Source: Moorena sp. SIO3I8
Lineage (GTDB): Bacteria; Cyanobacteriota; Cyanobacteriia; Cyanobacteriales; Coleofasciculaceae
Direction: 5' to 3'
Length of the DNA stretch: 64,000 bases
NCBI RefSeq assembly: GCF_010692325.1
Contig: NZ_JAAHHW010000022.1
Coordinates: 35,717-99,716 of the forward strand
The first letter of the stretch is position 1; the number at the start of each line of letters is the position of its first letter. This document shows, piece by piece, positions 8,201-17,413 of the stretch. The translations under genes and the position numbers were made by a program. The notes below the pieces were generated by a model that was given only the letters and a program-made list of their open reading frames with translations, was not told the origin of the DNA and did no database searches.

Positions 8201-9486
8201 GCCTGTTTCGAGTGGCAATGATGGGGTTGCGGCAATATCTACTAGACCATACGGCTAATAAAGTAGATGCAGCACTGATTGTAGGATTTATTCGCCATAC
8301 ACTGCGGTTGCCTCTCTCGTTTTTCGAGTCCCGCTATGTTGGTTATATTATATCACGGGTTCAAGAAAACCGCAAGATTGAGCGGTTCCTTACCGGTGAG
8401 GCGTTATCAATTCTGCTGGATTTACTAACAGTATTTATCTATGTAGGATTGATGGTTTGGTACAGCTGTAAAATGGCATTATTGGCCTTAGTGATTGTGC
8501 CGCAATTCTTATGGCTAGCATTGATTGCGACACCGTTTTTACGAATGATTTCCCGGGAAATATTTCAATCGACGGCTAAAGAAAATAGTTATCTAATTGA
8601 AGCGCTTTCCGGTGTAAGTACCGTTAAATCCACAGCAGTAGAACAAACAGTACGTTGGCATTGGTAGGAGTTATTAAATAAGGAAATTAAGACAATTTTT
8701 GATGGGCAAGTTATCAGCAATCGTCTGCAATTTTTTAGTAATGCTATTGAAGCCGTAGTAACCACAAGCCTGCTGTGGTATGGAGCGTGGTTAGTGATTC
8801 AAAATCAGTTAACCATTGGACAATTAGTGGCATTCAATATGCTGCTGGGAAATATTATTACTCCCTTCCAGCGGTTAACGGTGTTATGGAATCAATTCCA
8901 GGAAGTAGTAATTGCTATGGAACGGATTAATGATGTGTTGGATGCTGAACCAGAGGAGGATTTGCTGAATCAAGCCCGTCAATCGTTACCATCAATTCAG
9001 GGTAACATTACCTTTAATAACGTCACCTTTCGCTATCACTCAGAGAGTGATTTAAATGTACTGGAAAATCTATAATTTCAAGTGAAACCAGGACAAATGG
9101 TAGCCCTAGTCGGACGCAGTGGTTCAGGTAAAACAACGATTTATAAATTGGTGTTGGGATTGTATCCACCCACAGATGGGAAAGTATTGATTGATGGCCT
9201 TGATATTACCAGTCTGTCCTTACAGTCTTTGCGATCGCAAGTGGGAGTAGTAGACCAAGATACCTTTTTGTTTGGTGGAACGATTAAGGAAAATATTAGC
9301 TTAGGTCATCCTGCCGCTAGTTTAGACGAGATTATAGAAGCAGCACGATTGGCAGGTGCTGATGAGTTTATTAAACAGTTGCCCATGGGCTATGAAACCC
9401 AGATTGGAGAAGGGGGAGGGACATTGTCTGGTGAACAACGGCAACGGATTGCGATCGCATTCGATATCTTCCGCTACACTAGCTAA
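8201..9486 (+). pseudogene. ABC exporter (HlyB/SunT-like) remnant
   Basis: Three consecutive pieces read like one fused membrane-ATPase exporter: a membrane domain (8212-8667, including RLPLSFFESRYVGYIISRVQE), more membrane domain (8794-9075) and the ATPase domain with Walker A VGRSGSGKTT and signature-like LSGEQRQRIAIA (9082-9486). A TAG (8665-8667) and a TAA (9073-9075) interrupt it. The N-terminus is missing at the IS5 right end, and the C-terminus breaks off before Walker B. Such proteins export peptides or RTX-type proteins; no cargo gene is visible. Confidence 0.85.
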
Positions 9487-9537
9487 TAGATCACAAACAA
9501 ACCCAATGTCTCAAAGACTTGATTAGATCATTGACCA

Positions 9538-10335
9538 GTGTTTCCTCCTGCACCTCTGACTCGTCTATCCCAAGGACAGCTGAACGTATTAGAAACCTGT
9601 CCCCGTAAGTTCCAACACATTTACTTTGACCAGCTGGGAACACCCGTGTCTCCTGAACAACAAGAGCGTCTTACTTGGGGAAGCCGCTTTCACCTATTAA
9701 TGCAACAGCGGGAACTTGGGTTACCAGTGACATCTTTAGTAGAAGAGGATAGCCAACTCGACTACTGGCTGACTGGTTTAGTCAATGCCGCACCAGAACT
9801 TTCCCACCCAGAATCTGAAAGTTTCCGAGAAGCGGAACATTGCCGAACCCTGTATTTCCAAGGTTATCTACTTACAGTTATCTATGACTTATTGATTGCA
9901 GGGGAAGACTCAGCCCAAATTCTTGATTGGAAGACCTATCCTCAACCGAAAAATCGGGATTGGTTAGCCCAAGACTGGCAAACACGCCTGTATCTCTACA
10001 TCCTAGCGGAAACTAGCGATTATTGGCCAGAACAAATTTCCATGAGTTACTGGTTTGTCAAATCCCAACCCTCTGCCCAGAGTCTTAAATTTACTTACAA
10101 TAGCGCACAACACCAGAAAACTAGGGAGGATTTGACTCAGTTGTTGACCCGCTTGGCTGGGTGGCTACAAGGGTACCAAGATCAAGGTTTAGCTTTTCCT
10201 CAAGTAGCAGCATCCCTTGGTCGATGTCGTGATTGTACCTTTGCCGTGCGTTGTCAGCGTTATGGGAATAGGTTGACGAACGATAGTACAGAATTACTAC
10301 CAAATTTAGCTGATATCCAAGAAGTTTCCCTGTGA
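9538..10335 (+). CDS. PD-(D/E)XK nuclease, RecB/Cas4-like, with Fe-S cysteines
   Basis: The 265-aa protein fits the PD-(D/E)XK superfamily fold of RecB C-terminal and Cas4 nucleases: H52 in GSRFH, D117 in VIYDLL, D130 and K132 in ILDWKTY, then Q148 and Y152 in WQTRLYLY. Four cysteines (C21 in ETCPRKF and C230, C233, C239 in CRDCTFAVRC) are spaced as in the Fe-S nucleases Cas4 and AddB. The GTG start at 9538 is chosen for lack of an in-frame ATG before the conserved LSQGQLN. No cas genes or helicase lie nearby, so the role is probably DNA repair or processing, not CRISPR adaptation. Confidence 0.8.
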   Translation: MFPPAPLTRLSQGQLNVLETCPRKFQHIYFDQLGTPVSPEQQERLTWGSRFHLLMQQRELGLPVTSLVEEDSQLDYWLTGLVNAAPELSHPESESFREAEHCRTLYFQGYLLTVIYDLLIAGEDSAQILDWKTYPQPKNRDWLAQDWQTRLYLYILAETSDYWPEQISMSYWFVKSQPSAQSLKFTYNSAQHQKTREDLTQLLTRLAGWLQGYQDQGLAFPQVAASLGRCRDCTFAVRCQRYGNRLTNDSTELLPNLADIQEVSL

Positions 10336-10516
10336 GCTACCACCCCTGACTAGGTTGGCCCGTAGCACCAGTAAAAGTTCAAAATAGTTAAGCAGAGATC
10401 CCTGGGGAACCTCTGCTGTAGCTAGTGCGCTAACCAGCCCATAGGCTACAAAGTCTGGTCGAAATGGATTTGATCAGACTCAGTGCCGCTGGCTTCTTTG
10501 TGTTTCCTAAGGTTAT

Positions 10517-10546
10517 AATAACACAAAATCTCTAAATAACACAAAA
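10517..10546 (+). promoter_or_regulatory. Direct-repeat candidate operator
   Basis: The 12-mer AATAACACAAAA occurs twice (10517-10528 and 10535-10546), 18 bp apart start to start, about 60 bp before the RHH-like gene. Evenly spaced direct repeats are a common binding arrangement for ribbon-helix-helix repressors. Function is inferred. Confidence 0.4.
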
Positions 10547-10603
10547 AACTTAAAATACCTATTGAGTTGTTTACCCCTTAGTAGGATAATTGGGAGGTCA
10601 AAG

Positions 10604-10792
10604 TTGTCAAAAGATGTGTCAGAAGAAAAACAAGTTAGCTACAAACTATTTTTGCCTGAATCCTTACGGGCAAAATTCAAATCTATGTGCGCTCTCAAGG
10701 GAGTCACCATGAATCATATCTTATTGGAGTTAATCGAAGAATGGATAGAGGAAAATAAACCTGCTTCATCCCCTAAGCAGAAAAAGAGTTAA
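10604..10792 (+). CDS. Small ribbon-helix-helix-like protein
   Basis: From a TTG at 10604, with GGGAGGT about 7 nt upstream, the frame gives 62 residues. The middle (VSYKLFLPESLRAKFK, then MCALKGVTMNHILLELIEEWIEEN) follows the beta-strand, helix, helix pattern of Arc/ParG-type DNA-binding proteins. A longer version from a TTG at 10562 lacks a Shine-Dalgarno. The tail is Lys/Ser-rich. A pair of direct repeats just upstream would suit autoregulation. It could be a partition-type or antitoxin-type regulator; no parA or toxin is next to it. Confidence 0.6.
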   Translation: MSKDVSEEKQVSYKLFLPESLRAKFKSMCALKGVTMNHILLELIEEWIEENKPASSPKQKKS

Positions 10793-10913
10793 TCGGCTGA
10801 TATAGCTTGAATAGTGCTGAATGCGGAATGGTAAAAGCTAATTGCTGAGTTATTTGTAACCAGCTCATAGTCTATTATCAGAGGGCTGCTCTTCCTGAGG
10901 GTCATACCCTAAG

Positions 10914-10973
10914 CATATGCGCTACGCGCACGGGTGCGCGTTCAGCTATCAGCCTATGGGCGTAGCGCATATG
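10914..10973. repeat. Nested inverted repeat
   Basis: Perfect 14-bp arms CATATGCGCTACGC (10914-10927) and GCGTAGCGCATATG (10960-10973) enclose a second hairpin, GCGCACGGGTGCGC. It lies in the repeat-filled gap before the 71-aa gene. Confidence 0.6.
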
Positions 10974-10997
10974 GTTACAGGAATAATTAATGCGATT

Positions 10998-11045
10998 GGC
11001 CGTAGGCCACGCTACGCGATGCTCGGTACGAGCCGCTACGCGAAC
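10998..11045. repeat. 24-bp GTTCGCG-type repeat, expanded copy
   Basis: Read on the minus strand, the repeat starts GTTCGCGTAGC and ends GTGGCCTACGGCC, but 24 extra bases containing GGCTCGTACCGAGC split the usual unit. A similar split form occurs at 25858 and 58324. Confidence 0.6.
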
Positions 11046-11062
11046 GCTAATAAAAGACAATA

Positions 11063-11278
11063 ATGAAAGACGATTCTAAATTATTTGAAGAACTGAAGAA
11101 TCAAGCCATTGATTCAGACCATGAGCAAGGGTTGACAGCCCTTGGTGAAGAATTGCTCAAAGAGTTTGATAGCGGTTCATCACAAGCGGTCACTGATATG
11201 GCTCGTTATCGGTTGGAAAAACATCGAAGTGCTTACAAAAAAGCCTACACAAAACTGATGGCTACCATTGGTATATAG
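11063..11278 (+). CDS. Hypothetical 71-aa protein
   Basis: The frame MKDDSKLFEELKNQAID to ATIGI is complete and largely helical and charged (Glu/Lys/Asp-rich), with no membrane segment or Cys. The ATG at 11063 is preceded by AAGACAATA and no strong Shine-Dalgarno. I do not recognise the family. It lies 190 bp before the Rad50-like gene on the same strand and could be a small partner of that ATPase, but there is no direct evidence for this. Confidence 0.5.
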   Translation: MKDDSKLFEELKNQAIDSDHEQGLTALGEELLKEFDSGSSQAVTDMARYRLEKHRSAYKKAYTKLMATIGI

Positions 11279-11469
11279 CATTTACATTTGAGTTGTGAAC
11301 ATACTCGCGCTTGGGAAAGGCAAGAGGAACCCACCCCTAACCCCTCCCAGGAGGGGAAGGCAAGAGGCAATAGTTAATCAATCATTGTATAGGAATTTTT
11401 GGGAATATAAAAAACTGTAATATAAGATATTTTAACAATTCCTTTGTCAAGGCTATATGAAGAGTGTCT

Positions 11470-13626
11470 ATGGAAAACTATCGACTGGTATCAGTCAAAA
11501 TCAAGGGGTTTCGAGGCTTTCCTGAACAAGCCGGAGAACGGGAATTTCGGTTTGATCAAGCTTGCACATTAATTGTAGGAGCTCAGGGGGGAGGCAAAAG
11601 TAGTACCCTGAATGCCATTGAGTGGTGCCTATTTGGCAAAGATGTCGCTAATAAAAGTGCTACTAAAATTGAAGAGCGCAAGAATTGGTTAGTGAAAAAT
11701 CAATCCTCAAGGGAGACTACTGTCGAAGTTATCTTTGAAGGGAATGAGGAAATCCTAAAGGTATATCGGAGTGACCGCAAACGTCGTGGTAATCCCAAGT
11801 TTTACTATCAGATTAATAATGGTTTGTGTCATGAAGATGAAGCTGATTTGCGGGTGCTACTGGGTGTAGAATTGTCTGACTACATGAGTTGTGTGTACCT
11901 ACATCAAGAAACTATCAGTGCGCTACTGATTCAGGAACCAAAAGAGCGCAAAAATGCTCTGGATCGCCTCATGGGTTTGACGGATTGGCGCAATCTATTG
12001 GATGGAATTAAGCGAGCTAAAGCCCAGGAAGAGTTTAAGAAAGTTGATCAAGAGTTTAGTCAGATTATCAGCAAAATTGAGACGGCAAAAGCGATTAAGG
12101 AAAATGACTTAGGTCTAGCAGAAGAAGAAGCTATCTTTCATGATATTCCCCTGAGCAAACTATCCCTCAATGGAGCAAAAGCTATTTGCCAAGGGGTTGA
12201 AAATGCAGTTGAAAATTTTGCCAAAGACTATGGATTGCTGGTGCCCTCTTTACCAAGATACCAAACTACTGATGATTTGGAACGATTTGTAGATGGTGGC
12301 AAGGAGGCGATTAAGCAATTACGTAATGCGCAGCCCGACTGGGAACGGCAGAAAGAATTGCTGAATCAACAAAGTGAATTAAATCGTTTGAAAGCTAATG
12401 TTGAGACCAAGGTTATGGAACTCAACCAAAAAGAAAACGAAATTCACCAACTGGAAGCTCAATACGGCATGCTACCAGAAATTTTGGCAAAAAAAAATAA
12501 AATTGAACAAGAAGAGTTACCGGCAAAGCAAGGGAGTCTAAACACTATCAACAATCGTGCCGGTATCATTATCGAAACCCTGAAATTTCTGAAGTCAGTA
12601 CAGGAAGATCAAGCACAAAATTGTCCCGTTTGCTCCACACCAATTAATCCAGTTCAGTTGCATCAGGAATTAGAATCCTGGCAGCAAGACATGAAGTTAC
12701 AGCTAAAACCGATTCAGAAGGAGATTCGGGAATTAGAAATAGCAGTAGAGGAGTTCCAGAGACTGATTAAAACCTTGGAGCGGTTGCAACGGGAAGGATT
12801 AGATAAGCATAAGGGATTACAACAAGCAAAAAATGCGATCGCAGTAGCTTTAGAAACAGAAATTAATGACTCTGGTCACGCTCTGGCTCTGCTCAATCAA
12901 GCCATTACTGACGTAGATCAGGAATTAGGTAGGATTCGTACCGCAGTTGAGCAAAGTAATCAGCGTATCGATAGCATTGATCAAGACTTAGAAAACATTA
13001 AACGGATTATTACTGTCCTTCGTTATCGCCAAGAGGTGGATAATTTGTTTGCGATTCAAGATTGCCCTGAATATAAAGAGGTTGAAGGAGCAAAAGCTGA
13101 CTTGGAAGCCTTCTGTGACCGATTGTTAACTATTGGTGAAGCCGTGCAGGAAGTGCTAGGAAACTCAGCTAAAGAAAAAATCGATGCTACTAGAGCAGCA
13201 ATTTCTAGTATCTATCGTCAGCTGGCTCATCGAAGTGACTTTCCAGATATTGAGATTGACCCAGACAAATATGAAGTGATGGCGGTGGGATATGGAGAGT
13301 CAGAAGTTGCATTACGACTGTTGAACAAGGGTGATATTAATTGTGCTGCTTTGAGTATATTTCTAGCCCTAGCCACCTCAGAGCAATTGACTCATAATAT
13401 TGGTTTCATGGTGCTAGATGACCCGTCGCAAAATCTAGACCCAGTCCATAAAGAACGGTTGGCTGAGGTGTTGGATCAGGTATTGGATAAAAAACAATTG
13501 ATTATTGCCACTTCAGAAGATGATTTCGTCGAGCAGCTGAGTTTCAAGCTAACTAAGCCCAACCAACTCTACCGATTGGGACAGTGGACACCAACTCGTG
13601 GACCAACTATCGAGGGTAATGGGTAA
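11470..13626 (+). CDS. Rad50/SbcC-like ATPase with zinc hook
   Basis: This is a DNA-end or damage-sensing ABC-type ATPase of the SMC/Rad50 superfamily. The 718-aa protein has Walker A GAQGGGKSS (about 37-45), the Rad50-type VYLHQETISALL block near 140, a coiled coil broken by a CPVC zinc hook (Cys385 and Cys388), a second coiled coil, and Walker B MVLDDPSQNLD (about 645-655). It is shorter than E. coli SbcC. The ATG at 11470 (GAAGAG upstream) is preferred to the GTG at 11464. Instead of an SbcD/Mre11 phosphoesterase, an Hjc-like PD-(D/E)XK gene follows. DndD-like and Lamassu-type ATPases have similar builds. Confidence 0.85.
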   Translation: MENYRLVSVKIKGFRGFPEQAGEREFRFDQACTLIVGAQGGGKSSTLNAIEWCLFGKDVANKSATKIEERKNWLVKNQSSRETTVEVIFEGNEEILKVYRSDRKRRGNPKFYYQINNGLCHEDEADLRVLLGVELSDYMSCVYLHQETISALLIQEPKERKNALDRLMGLTDWRNLLDGIKRAKAQEEFKKVDQEFSQIISKIETAKAIKENDLGLAEEEAIFHDIPLSKLSLNGAKAICQGVENAVENFAKDYGLLVPSLPRYQTTDDLERFVDGGKEAIKQLRNAQPDWERQKELLNQQSELNRLKANVETKVMELNQKENEIHQLEAQYGMLPEILAKKNKIEQEELPAKQGSLNTINNRAGIIIETLKFLKSVQEDQAQNCPVCSTPINPVQLHQELESWQQDMKLQLKPIQKEIRELEIAVEEFQRLIKTLERLQREGLDKHKGLQQAKNAIAVALETEINDSGHALALLNQAITDVDQELGRIRTAVEQSNQRIDSIDQDLENIKRIITVLRYRQEVDNLFAIQDCPEYKEVEGAKADLEAFCDRLLTIGEAVQEVLGNSAKEKIDATRAAISSIYRQLAHRSDFPDIEIDPDKYEVMAVGYGESEVALRLLNKGDINCAALSIFLALATSEQLTHNIGFMVLDDPSQNLDPVHKERLAEVLDQVLDKKQLIIATSEDDFVEQLSFKLTKPNQLYRLGQWTPTRGPTIEGNG

Positions 13627-13634
13627 CTGAATGT

Positions 13635-13755
13635 AGAATTAAGAATTAAGAATTGAGAATTGAGAATTGAGAATTGAGAATTGAGAATTAACCATTCTTC
13701 ATTCTTCATTCTTCATTCTTCATTCTTCATTCTTCATTCTTCATTCTTCATTCTG
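13635..13755. repeat. Two opposed heptamer arrays
   Basis: About eight AGAATTG/AGAATTA heptamers (13635-13690) are followed by about nine CATTCTT heptamers (13693-13755). The second array is roughly the reverse complement of the first, so the pair can fold back. Heptameric tandem repeats are common in filamentous cyanobacteria. The array lies between the ATPase and nuclease genes and runs almost to the nuclease start codon. Confidence 0.85.
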
Positions 13756-13758
13756 CAT

Positions 13759-14355
13759 ATGGATGCATCAACATTAAACCATTTAAGCAGCATTAAAAAA
13801 CACCTGAATAGTCGGTCTAGAAAGGACAATGGCTTTGGCAAAACTTGTCAAATTTTCCTAGCGATTACCTTCTGTCGCTTGGGTTTTCAGGTAGAAAACT
13901 ATTCCTCTCAAGGTGTAGATATCGATAGTTGGAATCACTCCTACTTTCCTAATATTTCCATTGAAGTGAAGACTACCACCAAACATACGGTGACACTAGG
14001 ACAGAAGGATGTGGATGGTTTGAAGAAAAAAGCGAGAGAAGGATATGAACCTATCTTTGCGGTTTTGAGATTAGAGTTATTGTCAAGTTGGATTATCGCT
14101 AAAGCCAAGGGAATTAAGGCAGGTAATCATCCTTTAGGGAGACTACAAACCTCAGTAAGGGCAATGCCCGAATTGCAAGATCAGGTGAATCAGATATTCT
14201 CTAGGGTTGTCAATGACTATGGCGCTATAGTATCAAGTATTCCGACTGAGGAAGTTCTCACGTACTTGGATAAGTGTTTGGATAGGGAAAAACTAAAAGT
14301 ATTGCCAAAAGGAAGTGTTATGGGACTGCCTGCAGGGCATAGGTTTCAGGGTTAG
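13759..14355 (+). CDS. Hjc-like PD-(D/E)XK endonuclease
   Basis: The 198-aa protein from the ATG at 13759 has the core GFQVENYSSQGVDIDSW, then ISIEVKTT, giving D54 and the E69-x-K71 pair of the PD-(D/E)XK fold. The following LGQKDVDGLKKKAREGYEPIFAVLRL matches the layout of archaeal Holliday-junction resolvases (Hjc). The early Glu of Hjc is not obvious. Without a start at 13759 the frame runs back through the heptamer array, adding an artificial HSSFFIL-repeat N-terminus. Its likely job is DNA cleavage with the upstream Rad50-like ATPase; the substrate is unknown. Confidence 0.7.
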   Translation: MDASTLNHLSSIKKHLNSRSRKDNGFGKTCQIFLAITFCRLGFQVENYSSQGVDIDSWNHSYFPNISIEVKTTTKHTVTLGQKDVDGLKKKAREGYEPIFAVLRLELLSSWIIAKAKGIKAGNHPLGRLQTSVRAMPELQDQVNQIFSRVVNDYGAIVSSIPTEEVLTYLDKCLDREKLKVLPKGSVMGLPAGHRFQG

Positions 14356-14452
14356 GGTGTGTTTTTTGCCCTAAGCATTCAGCTGATAGCTGATCGCTAA
14401 TAGTTGAATCCTTAGGGTTGCAGCACACCATAGCCTTCAACCTTTCTCAACT

Positions 14453-17092
14453 TCAATTAGACTCACTAATAGACTCACTGAGCAACAACTGAGCAGGCAA
14501 TCGCTGAAAGGAAAGCCGTTCATTGTTCACATCTACAAAGATAGTGTCCCCATCATTAAATTCACTCCTGAGAATTCCCTTAGCAATAGGAGTTTCCAAC
14601 TCCCGCTGAATAGCTCGCTTCAGGGGTCGTGCTCCAAACACTGGGTCATACCCTAATTCTGCCAAAAAGTCAAGAGCTGCATCGGAAAGTTTTAGAGACA
14701 TCTTCCGCTCTGCTAACCGTTGCTCTAAGCGCAGGGTTTGCAGCTGGACAATATTGCGCAACTGATGTTTTTGCAAGGTATGGAAAATAATCACCTCATC
14801 AATCCGATTGAGGAATTCAGGACGGAAACTAGAGCGCATCGCTTCCATGACCCGACTCCGCATTTCCTCATACTTGGAGTCATCCCCAGCTACATCCAGA
14901 ATATACTGGGAGCCAATATTGCTGGTCATGATAATAACGCTATTCTTGAAATCTACGGTATGCCCTTGAGCATCAGTAACTCGACCATCATCAAGGATTT
15001 GCAGCATGACATTAAAGACATCCGGGTGTGCTTTTTCGATTTCGTCAAATAGAATTACCGCATAGGGACGTCTACGGATGGCTTCGGTTAACTGACCTCC
15101 TTCTTCGTAACCCACATAGCCTGGAGGAGCACCAATCAGTCGGGAAACGGTGTGCTTGTCCATATACTCAGACATATCGATGCGCACCATAGCCTCTTCG
15201 GTGTCAAACAGATAGGCTGCTAAGGCTTTTGCCAATTCTGTCTTACCCACACCGGTAGGACCGAGGAAAATAAAGCTAGCGGTGGGACGATTGGGATCAG
15301 CTAATCCCGCACGCGATCGCTGAATAGCATCGGCAACAGCAGTAACGGCTTCCTCTTGGCCAATCACCCGCTTGTGTAGTTCTTCTTCCAGGTGCAGTAG
15401 CTTCTCTTTCTGAGACTCGACCAGCTTACTAATGGGAATTCCAGTCCACTTAGAGATAATTTCCGCAATGTCAGCTTCTGTAACTTCTTCCCGCAGCAGG
15501 GATTTACTACTGGTTTGGTTCTCGGCTAGCTGTTGCTCAACGGTTTCCAAGGATTTTTGCAACTCGGCTAACTTGCCGTATTTTAACTTAGCGGCTCGGT
15601 TGAGGTCATAATCTCGTTCTGCTTGTTGAATTTCTACATTAACTCGATCAATCTCTTCCTTAATCCCCTGAATCCGGTCAATCACATCTTTTTCTGATTG
15701 CCACTGGGCATTCAAAGTACGCTGTTCTTCTTTTAGATCAGCCAGTTCTTTTTCTAGTCTTTCGAGCCTTTCGATGGAGGCGAGATCAGTTTCTTTTTGT
15801 AAAGACAACCGTTCCATTTCCAGCTGGATAATTTTGCGGTCAATTTCATCAAGTTCTTCTGGCTTGGAAGTAATTTCCATTTTTAGCCGTGCTGCCGCTT
15901 CATCCATTAAGTCAATGGCTTTGTCGGGTAAAAAGCGATCGCTAATATACCGAGTAGACAAGGTCGCTGCTGCCACTAAAGCACTATCGGCAATTTTCAC
16001 CCCATGGTGAACTTCATACCGTTCTTTGAGACCTCGTAGAATCGAGATAGTATCAGCTACACTAGGCTGGTCAACATAGACCTGCTGGAAGCGTCTTTCG
16101 AGTGCTGCATCTTTTTCAATGTACTTGCGGTACTCATCGAGAGTAGTAGCACCAATACAGCGCAATTCACCCCGTGATAACATTGGCTTGAGTAAGTTTC
16201 CGGCATCCATTGCTCCTTGAGAAGCACCAGCACCGACAACGGTATGGATTTCATCAATGAACAGGATAATTTTGCCTTGGGAATCGGTAACTTCTTTTAG
16301 TACTGCTTTCAGGCGTTCTTCAAATTCTCCCCGAAACTTAGCCCCAGCAATCAATGCGCCCATATCCAGAGCAATCAATTGTCGGTCTTTGAGGGATTGA
16401 GGCACATCACCAGCTATAATCCGTTGTGCCAAGCCTTCAGCAATAGCAGTTTTCCCAACACCAGGTTCCCCCATCAGCACTGGGTTATTTTTAGTACGGC
16501 GCGAGAGAATTTGAATTGTGCGCCGAATTTCATCATCTCTGCCAATAACTGGGTCAAGCTTTCCCTCCCGCGCCGCCTCTGTCAGATCACGTCCATATTT
16601 TTCCAGTGCTTGGTATTTGCCCTCTGGATTTTGGTCGGTCACTTTCTGATTCCCTCGAATGTCAGCAATGGTAAGTTTAAGCCTATTTTCATCTAGTTTA
16701 AACTTCTGGAATAATGACTTACCAAAGCGGTCATCTTTCAGATAAGCCAGGATCAGATGCTCAATCGAGATATAATCGTCTTGGTATTCTTTACGATAAG
16801 ACTCTGCTCGGTCTAGCAAGCTATTCATGCTGCGTCCTAGGTAAACCGAGTCGCTATTACCAGAAACCTTAGGTTGTTTTTTGATAAAAGATTCCGTTGC
16901 TTCCCTTACCCCTGGCACAGAGACTTCCGCTTTGTTCAGAATACTGGTAGCAAGTCCATCTTGATCCAGCATCGCCTTCATCAAGTGTTCGCTTTCGATT
17001 TGTTGTTGCCGTGCGGTTTTAGCAACATCTTGGGTGTGTGCGATCGCTTCCCAGGCTTTTTCGGTAAACTGGTTAGGGTTACTTGGTTGCAT
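14453..17092 (-). CDS. clpB: ClpB disaggregase
   Basis: ClpB is a hexameric AAA+ chaperone that solubilises aggregated proteins with DnaK in the cytosol. The 879-aa protein has the N-terminal repeat domain (1-150), AAA-1 with Walker [10 protein letters not shown] and [14 protein letters not shown] Walker B (seen as IILFIDEIH), the long coiled-coil M domain (about 410-530) and AAA-2 with [22 protein letters not shown] and GARPLKR. The M domain and the absence of an IGF/IGL ClpP loop argue for ClpB over ClpA/ClpC. The length is normal. The last 15 residues are a Ser-rich tail. No CIRCE-type palindrome is visible upstream. Confidence 0.97.
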   Translation of the reverse strand: MQPSNPNQFTEKAWEAIAHTQDVAKTARQQQIESEHLMKAMLDQDGLATSILNKAEVSVPGVREATESFIKKQPKVSGNSDSVYLGRSMNSLLDRAESYRKEYQDDYISIEHLILAYLKDDRFGKSLFQKFKLDENRLKLTIADIRGNQKVTDQNPEGKYQALEKYGRDLTEAAREGKLDPVIGRDDEIRRTIQILSRRTKNNPVLMGEPGVGKTAIAEGLAQRIIAGDVPQSLKDRQLIALDMGALIAGAKFRGEFEERLKAVLKEVTDSQGKIILFIDEIHTVVGAGASQGAMDAGNLLKPMLSRGELRCIGATTLDEYRKYIEKDAALERRFQQVYVDQPSVADTISILRGLKERYEVHHGVKIADSALVAAATLSTRYISDRFLPDKAIDLMDEAAARLKMEITSKPEELDEIDRKIIQLEMERLSLQKETDLASIERLERLEKELADLKEEQRTLNAQWQSEKDVIDRIQGIKEEIDRVNVEIQQAERDYDLNRAAKLKYGKLAELQKSLETVEQQLAENQTSSKSLLREEVTEADIAEIISKWTGIPISKLVESQKEKLLHLEEELHKRVIGQEEAVTAVADAIQRSRAGLADPNRPTASFIFLGPTGVGKTELAKALAAYLFDTEEAMVRIDMSEYMDKHTVSRLIGAPPGYVGYEEGGQLTEAIRRRPYAVILFDEIEKAHPDVFNVMLQILDDGRVTDAQGHTVDFKNSVIIMTSNIGSQYILDVAGDDSKYEEMRSRVMEAMRSSFRPEFLNRIDEVIIFHTLQKHQLRNIVQLQTLRLEQRLAERKMSLKLSDAALDFLAELGYDPVFGARPLKRAIQRELETPIAKGILRSEFNDGDTIFVDVNNERLSFQRLPAQLLLSESISESN

Positions 17093-17413
17093 CTCTAATC
17101 ACTCATTCCTCTAACTGTTCACAATTCTAAAAAAGCCAGTGAGATGCCATAGATCGGTCTTCACGTCTTCTGTTTGGGATATTGCCGTCCTAGTCAAGTA
17201 ATACCAATTCTTAAAACTCAGCTATCAGCTGATAGCTGATGGCTTACCTTCCGGTTAATTATCAATTGGTTAATTATCAATTGGTTAATTGGCAATTTTA
17301 AATTTTCAATGTTCCATTCTCAAGTTTTTCAACAACCTTGGGAGCTATGCCGTGCCGACCTGCGGGGGTTTCCCCCACTCCCGCTTTGCATCAAGGGATT
17401 GTCTCCATTTTCT
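17093..17413. other. clpB upstream intergenic region
   Basis: No gene is visible. It holds the palindrome CAGCTATCAGCTGATAGCTG (17219-17238), three tandem TTGGTTAATTATCAA-like units (about 17258-17298) and a copy of the GGGGGTTTCCCCC repeat at 17355-17400. Confidence 0.5.
17355..17400 (+). repeat. GGGGGTTTCCCCC repeat, copy 1
   Basis: The consensus is GACCTGxGGGGGTTTCCCCC followed by ACTCGCGxxxTGCATCAAG. Related copies are at 31020, 33725 and (inverted) 46780. The central 13-mer is self-complementary. Confidence 0.65.

Noticed and set aside
9538..10335. Cas4 of a CRISPR system
   Set aside because: The fold and cysteines fit, but there is no Cas1, Cas2 or array. It is called only as a RecB/Cas4-like nuclease.
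13681..13758. N-terminal HSSFFIL repeat extension of the nuclease
   Set aside because: It is the heptamer array read through in frame. The conserved protein begins at Met 13759, so the extension is not annotated as protein, though it is discussed as a possible switch.
11470..14355. DndD and a DNA phosphorothioation cluster
   Set aside because: The zinc-hook ATPase is DndD-like in build, but no DndB, DndC or DndE is present beside it.
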